A stretch of DNA of 64,000 bases, taken from contig CAJQLE010000004.1 in assembly GCA_905479105.1 (NCBI GenBank), positions 496,001 through 560,000 on the forward strand, written 5' to 3'. A model generated the notes under the pieces. The model searched no databases and was not told where the DNA came from. It was given only the letters and a program-made list of their open reading frames with translations. Positions 63,980-64,000 of the stretch are shown one piece after another. A program made the position numbers and the translations under genes. Source of the stretch: an uncultured Flavobacteriales bacterium (GTDB taxonomy: Bacteria; Bacteroidota; Bacteroidia; Flavobacteriales_G; Salibacteraceae). Positions within the stretch are counted from its first letter, which is position 1; every line of letters begins with the position of its first letter.

Positions 63980-64000
63980 TAAAGACCAAAGGTAAACTTT

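Noticed and set aside
1-64000. CRISPR array, prophage or transposase
   Set aside because: No regularly spaced repeats, integrase, transposase or phage structural genes were found in the window.

Overview
The window reads as chromosomal DNA from a member of the Bacteroidota, most like the Flavobacteriales or a close marine relative. It is AT-rich and carries gldF and gldG next to dnaN, several secreted proteins with type IX secretion (T9SS) C-terminal sorting domains, bacillithiol gene bshC, a DUF4295 gene between rpmG and ftsY, and many upstream sites fitting the Bacteroidota -7 promoter consensus TAnnTTTG. No phage, plasmid, transposon or CRISPR array is visible. Most of it is housekeeping DNA with patches of fast-evolving secreted-protein genes.

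Layout: 1-6.4 kb holds a partial SAM hydrolase, phoH-like, purC, a small secreted protein, a rhomboid protease, a T9SS-exported GH16 glucanase and dnaN. From 6.4 to 9.9 kb a minus-strand run gives gldF, gldG and a DUF4340 protein, probably followed by dnaN. From 10 to 20.6 kb lie lysC-lysA, an RRM protein, a small membrane protein, a VWA protein and its likely AAA+ partner (separated by a secreted-protein gene and its broken paralogue), a subtilase and an exonuclease/GIY-YIG fusion. From 20.6 to 30.4 kb lie a patatin-like membrane protein, ftcD and hutI of histidine degradation, with two tandem T9SS/Omp28-like genes between ftcD and hutI. From 30.4 to 43.9 kb lie aroC, a PorE-like TPR/PD40/OmpA protein, tRNA-Ser(UGA), rpmG-DUF4295-ftsY-rimO, bshC, a YceI lipoprotein, and guaA-LysM/PBP1-hemF. 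From 43.9 to 53.7 kb is an accessory patch: a Crp/Fnr regulator, two outer-membrane beta-barrels, a giant T9SS subtilase, a SET-domain protein and another T9SS protein. From 53.7 kb to the end lie rhodanese-DUF368-aroE, a TPR protein, a phosphohexomutase, a cysteine desulfurase, an MBL hydrolase, a dihydroorotase-like protein and a BatA/VWA membrane protein.

The points most worth a second look are: a GH16 glucanase whose two halves are in reversed order, as in the Fibrobacter lichenase, fused to a carbohydrate-binding-like module and a sorting domain; two cases where tandem secreted-protein genes on the opposite strand sit between functionally linked genes (VWA/AAA and ftcD/hutI); a T9SS subtilase with Glu where the catalytic Asp should be; a dihydroorotase homologue lacking the metal-binding HxH; a 17-bp copy of the tRNA-Ser 3' end beside the tRNA, with competing hairpins between; and a perfect palindrome over the promoter of a TPR gene. 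No wholly new multi-gene system is convincing here.
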